Source of the DNA: Bacillota bacterium
GTDB lineage: Bacteria; Bacillota; Clostridia; Peptostreptococcales; Anaerovoracaceae
Length of the DNA: 7,018 nucleotides
Reading direction: 5' to 3'
NCBI GenBank assembly: GCA_022793975.1
Contig: JAAWDW010000143.1
Coordinates: 1 to 7,018 of the forward strand
The translations under genes were made by a program, and so were the position numbers. The notes under the pieces are model-generated. The model did no database searches. It worked only from the letters and a program-made list of their open reading frames with translations, and had not been told where the DNA came from. This document shows, piece by piece, positions 5,255 to 7,018 of this stretch. Numbering within the stretch: the stretch's first letter is position 1; each line of letters opens with the position of its first letter.

Positions 5255-6745
5255 ATGAATAGTATATCAATATGGGAAAAAAGCACAAATCACAAAGCAC
5301 ACCCTGCACTTTCAGAAAACATAAGTACGGAAATTGCCGTAATCGGCGCCGGACTTGCCGGAATCCTTACAGCAAACCGGCTTAAGGAAGACGGCTGTGA
5401 TGTCACGGTAATCGAAGCCGGCACAGTCGGCGGCGGGCAGACAAAAAATACCACGGCAAAGATAACGGCACAGCACGATTTCTTTTACAGCAGCCTTATC
5501 AAAGATTTAGGGGAGGAAAATGCACGTCTTTACGCTGAAGCAAATATGAAAGCTATTGCAGCCTACACTGAAATAATAAAAAAAGAAAATATCGATTGTG
5601 ATTTTGAAATGCAAAACGCATATCTTTACTCAAGCATATCCGATGAAAAAGTAAAAGAAGAATACGATGCCGCTCAAAAACTCGGCATTTCCTGTGAAGT
5701 CACAAACAAAACAACGCTTCCGTTCAAAACTGTTTCCGCACTGCGCTTCCCAAATCAGGCACAGTTTCATCCGTTGAAATTTCTTTATACGTTATCAGAC
5801 AGGCTCAAAATATATGAGCACAGCAAGGTGATATCCGTAAACGAAAATGCAAACGGAAAAAGCGAAATTGCCGTTGAAAGTAAGCACGGCACTTTTACCG
5901 TAAAAGCCGGCAGCGTCATATTTGCCTGCCACTACCCCTTTGTCAACATACCGGGATACTATTTCATAAGAATGCACCAGGAGCGAAGCTATGTACTCGC
6001 CCTTGCAAATGTTATCTCAGACAACGGCACATATTTATCAGGAATAAATAAAGGCAAACCATATGAAGGTATGTATTACTGCATAGATGAAGACAAATTT
6101 TCTTTCAGACAAGCAGGTTCTCTCATACTTTTCGGAGGAGGAAGCCACAAGACCGGCGAAACCGATGAAAATAAATATGAAATGCTTAGGTCAGCTGCAC
6201 GCCAGTACTTTCCCGAAGCAAAAGAAGCCGCACATTGGTCGGCACAGGACTGTATTACAGGCGACTATGTTCCGTTCATAGGCAAATATTCAAACGATAC
6301 GTTAAATTGGTATATAGCGACCGGATTTAAAAAATGGGGAATGACTTCATCTATGATCTCTGCAGATATAATATCTGATTTAATATGCGAACGCAGCAAT
6401 CCTTATGCCGATGTATTTTCACCTCAGCGTCATAACTTGTCCGCCGATCTCAAAGAAATGCTATCTGACGGTTACAATGCAGTCAAAGGTCTTTCTAAAA
6501 GCGCTGCTGATATATTTAAAGACGACAAACGCATTAAAACCGGACAAACAGAATGCGAATGTACCGGTAAAAACGAAGAGATAAAAGTCGGACTTCCTGG
6601 CGGCGAGCCGGTACGATGCACGCATCTGGGTTGTAAGCTCACTTACAACCCCGGCGAGGACAGCTTCGACTGTCCTTGCCACGGCTCGCGCTTCACAAGA
6701 GACGGAAAACTCATAGAAGGTCCTGCGCAGACAAATCTCATCTAA
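5255..6745 (+). CDS. FAD-dependent oxidoreductase with C-terminal Rieske [2Fe-2S] domain (YhfW-like)
   Basis: A 496-residue two-domain protein. Residues about 25-380 are a DAO-type flavoprotein: β-strand and dinucleotide fold IAVIGAGLAG (27-36) with E54 ending the second strand, TTAKITAQHD (66-75), and a C-terminal FAD-contact region GDYVPFIGKY (336-345) plus ATGFKKWGMT (355-364). A variable linker (about 381-445) follows. Residues about 446-496 form a Rieske domain with CTHLGC (455-460) and CPCHGS (473-478): cluster ligands C455, H457, C473 and H476, and likely disulfide C460-C475. The layout matches B. subtilis YhfW, whose substrate is not known; amine or amino-acid oxidation with electron transfer from FAD to the iron-sulfur cluster is an inference from the DAO family. 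No signal peptide or membrane segment is visible, so it is probably cytosolic. The ATG follows AAAGAGGT with GAGG 11 bases upstream. Monocistronic by context. Confidence 0.93.
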   Translation: MNSISIWEKSTNHKAHPALSENISTEIAVIGAGLAGILTANRLKEDGCDVTVIEAGTVGGGQTKNTTAKITAQHDFFYSSLIKDLGEENARLYAEANMKAIAAYTEIIKKENIDCDFEMQNAYLYSSISDEKVKEEYDAAQKLGISCEVTNKTTLPFKTVSALRFPNQAQFHPLKFLYTLSDRLKIYEHSKVISVNENANGKSEIAVESKHGTFTVKAGSVIFACHYPFVNIPGYYFIRMHQERSYVLALANVISDNGTYLSGINKGKPYEGMYYCIDEDKFSFRQAGSLILFGGGSHKTGETDENKYEMLRSAARQYFPEAKEAAHWSAQDCITGDYVPFIGKYSNDTLNWYIATGFKKWGMTSSMISADIISDLICERSNPYADVFSPQRHNLSADLKEMLSDGYNAVKGLSKSAADIFKDDKRIKTGQTECECTGKNEEIKVGLPGGEPVRCTHLGCKLTYNPGEDSFDCPCHGSRFTRDGKLIEGPAQTNLI

Positions 6746-6797
6746 ATGCTGACATATTACTGCTCAGAAATTAAAAATAAATTCTAAAAATAACTAA

Positions 6798-6825
6798 AAC
6801 GGAGTTTGCCTAAGCAAGCTCCGTT
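6798..6825 (-). terminator. Rho-independent terminator overlapping the end of the deacetylase gene
   Basis: AACGGAGTTTGC (6798-6809) and GCAAGCTCCGTT (6814-6825) form a 12-bp stem with one G-U pair and a CTAA loop. On the minus strand it is followed by TTTTAGTTATTTTTAG. The upstream arm on that strand is the last coding codons of the deacetylase gene and the stop falls in the loop region. It may also end the convergent oxidoreductase transcript, though the plus-strand tail is poor. Confidence 0.82.
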
Positions 6826-7018
6826 ATCGGTTTAAATATGTACCCTTCTTCTTCCCACTTTGTAAGCAACTCATCGAGTATCTCTCCGTTTGTCTTAGAT
6901 GTGCTGTGAAGTAGCACTACCGCTCCCGGATGTATTCTCGGTATCAGCTTATCAAAAGCTTCCTGTTTTGTCGGCTGTTTTGATTCATACCAATCCACAT
7001 AAGCCAGACTCCAGAAAA
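6810..7018 (-). CDS. pdaA: PdaA-like polysaccharide deacetylase, spore cortex muramic delta-lactam synthesis (5' end outside window)
   Basis: The last 68 residues of a longer protein; the reading frame is open through position 7018. It begins FWSLAYVDW and continues IHPGAVVLLHSTSKTNGEILDEL and EEEGYIFKPITEL, the characteristic end of PdaA and the delta-lactam-biosynthetic de-N-acetylase family (NodB homology fold). The LLH histidine belongs to the last conserved motif of the catalytic domain; the metal-binding and base motifs lie outside the window. PdaA removes the N-acetyl group from muramic acid so that muramic delta-lactam can form in spore cortex peptidoglycan, which is needed for germination; it acts outside the cell membrane. 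A GTG at 6996-6998 is internal and not the start, because the conserved sequence continues upstream of it. The gene ends inside a terminator hairpin. Assignment to PdaA instead of another NodB-family deacetylase rests on the FWSLAYVDW match. Confidence 0.85.
   Translation of the reverse strand, partial: FWSLAYVDWYESKQPTKQEAFDKLIPRIHPGAVVLLHSTSKTNGEILDELLTKWEEEGYIFKPITELA

Noticed and set aside
6996..6998. GTG as the start of a 62-residue protein at the right edge
   Set aside because: The frame stays open to the window edge and the upstream residues FWSLAY continue the conserved deacetylase sequence, so the GTG is an internal valine codon.

Overview
The window looks like chromosomal DNA from an endospore-forming, low-GC Firmicute, most likely an anaerobic Clostridia-type bacterium. 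Two spore gene sets frame it: a cotJABC coat operon at the left edge and the end of a pdaA-type spore-cortex deacetylase gene at the right edge. AT-rich intergenic DNA, strong AGGAGG-type ribosome binding sites, TTG starts and a perfect TTGACA-N17-TATAAT promoter fit that group. The genus cannot be fixed from the sequence alone. I see no mobile elements, CRISPR array, tRNA or rRNA.

Layout. 1-939 (minus strand): cotJA, cotJB and cotJC, tightly packed, with cotJC running off the left edge. 940-1101: divergent intergenic region. 1102-2061 (plus): a cation diffusion facilitator (CDF) transporter with an altered membrane metal site. 2062-2140: a strong hairpin terminator between convergent genes. 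2141-4870 (minus): a complete P2-type (Ca2+/Mn2+-ATPase-like) P-type ATPase. 4871-5254: a 384-bp divergent regulatory region, the most informative non-coding part of the window. On the minus strand it holds, in order, a perfect sigma-A promoter, an RNA element that I read as a yybP-ykoY (Mn2+) riboswitch, and an intrinsic terminator whose 5' arm contains the 3' strand of the riboswitch P1 helix. On the plus side it holds an imperfect palindrome just upstream of the next gene. 5255-6745 (plus): a YhfW-like FAD-dependent oxidoreductase fused to a C-terminal Rieske [2Fe-2S] domain. 6746-6809: short convergent gap with a hairpin terminator. 6810-7018 (minus): the C-terminal part of a PdaA-like polysaccharide deacetylase.

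How the genes fit together. The riboswitch suggests that the ATPase is made when cytosolic Mn2+ is high, so it is probably a Mn2+ (or Mn2+/Ca2+) exporter and not simply a Ca2+ pump. CotJC belongs to the manganese-catalase family and keeps its first-half metal ligands. The CDF protein is a second probable divalent-metal exporter. A shared manganese/oxidative-stress theme is therefore possible, but it is inferred from gene families and proximity. No entirely new system is evident; the best leads are the riboswitch-attenuator and the non-canonical CDF metal site.
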